Assembly: GCA_028023455.1 (NCBI GenBank)
Contig: JAQFVV010000031.1
Coordinates: 3,164,001-3,228,000 of the forward strand
Source: Epiperipatus broadwayi
Taxonomy: Eukaryota > Onychophora > Udeonychophora > Euonychophora > Peripatidae
Direction: 5' to 3'
DNA length: 64,000 bases
This document shows, piece by piece, positions 61,795 through 64,000 of this stretch. The notes under the pieces are model-generated. The model ran no database searches, was not told where the DNA came from, and worked only from the letters and a program-made list of their open reading frames with translations. Both the position numbers and the translations under genes were made by a program. How positions within the stretch are numbered: the stretch's first letter is position 1; every line of letters starts with the position of its first letter.

Positions 61795-61799
61795 ATAAT

Positions 61800-62249
61800 A
61801 TAAAAAATTATTATTGGAGGATTATTGATTGAGTGGTGGTGATCAGTCTAAAATATTTTGCAGCTGTATTGTGGACACCATGATATAGGGGTTTCACAAT
61901 AGATTTTGTTTCCCTTATTTGCACTAACTGAGGGTCTCCCAAGTGATGGTTTCTGACTAAATAGCAAGCAGCAGTTTCATCTCCAAGGAGAACAATTTAC
62001 ACAAAATGTGTTGGCTAGAATGGACTTCAATCTTGCTGCAGTTTGGAGGATTCAGCAAAATATACCATGGGAAGTATAAAAATTTTTGAATACAATATTA
62101 ACTTTTAAATAGCTAACTTAAATGAACTTTCAATTAATAAACCTAAGCATAATTTCTAAATAAGGTCTTATCTGACAAGCCAGAGAACTCTTAAATTATT
62201 TTTTTATGTATAATGTTTGCTATCAATCATTTCCATCTTTGTTAACTAA
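61800..62249. other. non-coding tract, right flank of the LTR element
   Basis: I see no gene or repeat in this stretch. Confidence 0.45.
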
Positions 62250-63330
62250 ATTGCTAAATTTAGAGTTAAGTGTAGATGGCTACATAGATTCATTAAGTTT
62301 AGGTTAGATTATGTGTGGTTACTTTTGGGCTAATCATTTAATAGTTGAATTGAGGCTGGTGGAGAGATTTACAGGCATTATATGATGATGTAATATGAGG
62401 AGGTGCATTAGATTCTCTTGTGCCACATTAGCATATAGGGCATCGTACCTAACTGAATGTATGGCCCAAAAAGGGATGCCATCACATTGTTTTTGGTGGT
62501 AGAGAAATATCTCCTACACCATTTGATTTTTTTACACTCTATGGAAAGGGACCATAAGATGGCAAGGACCACTCTCCCTCCAGATGAAGTATTTGTTTCT
62601 TAATATGTTTATATAATACCAATAATTATGCACTTTTAATGCTTGTTAGAGAAAGTTATATTTATTAATAATTTATTTAATGCTTAGCACTTTCAAAGCT
62701 CCATGGCTTCATATATGTTTATATATGATTCCTTTGCAAGACAGATGCACATTCCTGTACTAAATAAGAATCATTTCTTTAATAATATTATGCTACAGAT
62801 GTACATTCCTGGCAGCATGGTTTTATGCTAACATTTTTATTTTACATTGATCGTGTCGGTATATCAGTAAGCTAGCATTGGTTTAACTGTGAACCTTTAA
62901 CCTGAGGTTAAATGATTTGAGAGTTTTTTAATGCATAGTTTATATAGTCAATTTGCACTTAACACATTATAAAAATATTACAATTATATAACTTTTAATC
63001 TGTGCATATTAAAATAAATATTAAGATTTAAATTTATTAAATAATGTTTAATCCTAATCCTCAAATGCATTTTATAGACGCTATGTGTATAATAAATGTT
63101 TGTCTTATTAGTGCTGGCAGCGACTTATTATTTTATCTTGATTAATAATACTTTGAAATATATAATTAAAAATAAGTTTGAAAAGATATATTATAAAATT
63201 CAGCTACTCCTTGAGCTAGTGAATAGGGCCATTAGTCAATAAAAGTTGAATCTTACCCTTATGTATCTGCCAACTTTATAAATTTTCTTAGTTCTAATAG
63301 CCTAGTGGCGCCCTGCCCGATCGTTATAAT
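62250..63330 (+). repeat. dispersed repeat family B, copy 2 (plus)
   Basis: Inverted relative to 18350-19200 and longer. It keeps GTACAGGAATGTGCATCTGT as reverse complement, the GGGCCATTAGTCAATAAAAG block and the closing CTAATAGCCTAG. It is followed by TGGCGCCC (63306-63313), which would suit a primer binding site if the family is an LTR. No coding content. Confidence 0.6.
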
Positions 63331-63466
63331 ATTAAACAATTCCTTGAAAATCACATGCTAATTTGTTTTTCTTCCACCATAAGTTTAGTTGATAATAATT
63401 ACAATCAAAGTAATTGAAAATACTTCTTTTTTAAAATTATATATTATTGTTTATTTATACTTTTAT

Positions 63467-64000
63467 TAACTGAAACACACAAGCTTATTATATATCTGTG
63501 TCTATATATGTAATATATAGGGTGTATGAGCACAGACTTTCACATGAGCCACCACTCTCCACCCTATCTCATAACACTGATACACTTGAACACATATATG
63601 TTGAAAAAATAACTAATCACCAATATACGTATTCCATGCTAATCCAGCAATCATCAGTTGGTACAGATTACCATCTCTACACATATATGCTGTAAGTGCT
63701 CAGATATATATTAAGATAGCCAAACCTTATACTTTAGTAGACAGGCTTCAATATACTCCACACCCAACTCTTCAGCTATCCATCCAATTAAAAATCTGAT
63801 AATAGAATGCTCAAAGGCCACCCTCAGACTGAGATTCTTGTCACACCCATGTTGACCTAAGGTCAATCTGACCCCTCATGTACAGGACATAATACATTTA
63901 ATACATATACAAGGATGGGAAGACATCTCTACTATGTAATAACTGAAACACACAGGCTTATTATATACATGGGTCTATATATGTAATGTATAGGGTATAT
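63467..64000 (-). repeat. dispersed repeat family A, minus copy, tandemly repeated at the window edge
   Basis: A full minus-oriented family A sequence (GCTAATCCAGCAATCATCAG, then CAGGCTTCAATATACTCCAC). Its first bases, TAACTGAAACACACAAGCTT, recur with one or two changes at about 63940, so the unit repeats with a period near 473 bp and continues beyond the window. Confidence 0.75.

Larger units (their letters stand above)
53949..61799 (-). mobile_element. complete, internally deleted Ty3/gypsy-like LTR element with 5-bp target duplication
   Basis: ATAAT lies directly outside both LTRs (53949-53953 and 61795-61799). The LTRs are 53954-55990 and 59710-61794, with a 3719-bp internal region. The internal ORF and the PPT-like GGGAAA directly before the left LTR (minus strand) show that the element reads on the minus strand, so the right LTR is the 5' one. 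RT, RNase H and the integrase core are absent, so it would need another element's enzymes. I found no primer binding site beginning TGG beside the 5' LTR. LTR divergence of a few percent implies a moderately old insertion. Confidence 0.85.

Overview
The window is a very AT-rich stretch of animal (probably invertebrate) nuclear DNA. It holds no host gene that I can recognise. The evidence for a metazoan repeat landscape is the set of elements present: Ty3/gypsy-type LTR retrotransposons, an RTE-like LINE, Penelope-like retroelements, a ZBED5/Buster-like hAT relic, tRNA-derived SINEs and many foldback (long inverted-repeat) elements. I cannot name the species from sequence alone. Almost every open frame is chance, an antisense shadow, or part of a mobile element.

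Region by region: 1-6.6 kb is a truncated minus-strand Ty3/gypsy element. It shows gag, protease, RT, RNase H and the integrase zinc-binding end, a tRNA-Lys primer binding site at 3338-3355, and a 5' LTR that starts at about 3358 and may run to about 6597. From 6.6 to 16.3 kb the DNA is non-coding with a string of inverted-repeat elements (6827-7206, 7303-7530, 13302-13593, 14919-15288, 15425-16324). From 16.8 to 27.7 kb lie paired dispersed repeats (families B and C), a 415-bp MITE, a decayed hAT transposase (about 22.0-24.2 kb, minus), an (ATT)n tract of about 270 bp, a 5'-truncated RTE fragment, and an array of a roughly 320-340-bp unit, three copies forward and two inverted. From 27.7 to 43.6 kb the DNA is mostly featureless apart from two very short SINEs, two Penelope-type C-terminal fragments and a near-perfect 363-bp hairpin at 38743-39105. 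From 43.6 to 47.8 kb a decayed Penelope element (minus) and a decayed RTE-like LINE (plus) lie head to head. From 48 to 53.5 kb there are palindromic copies of a dispersed repeat (family A), a third short SINE with an exact 15-bp target duplication, and a decayed foldback of about 1.1 kb. From 53.95 to 61.8 kb is one complete LTR element: two LTRs of 2037 and 2085 bp, a 5-bp ATAAT duplication, and an internal region whose only ORF joins a gag start to an integrase-tail-like end, with the rest of pol deleted. From 62 to 64 kb are an inverted copy of family B and a tandem copy of family A that runs off the window.

Nothing here forms a host operon or pathway. The relation between the parts is parasitic: autonomous elements (Ty3/gypsy, RTE, Penelope, hAT) decay next to the non-autonomous ones they could mobilise (gag-only LTR element, SINEs, MITEs). 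The most unusual signal is the density of long, sometimes near-perfect inverted repeats (about eleven in 64 kb). If transcribed, these would form long double-stranded RNA.
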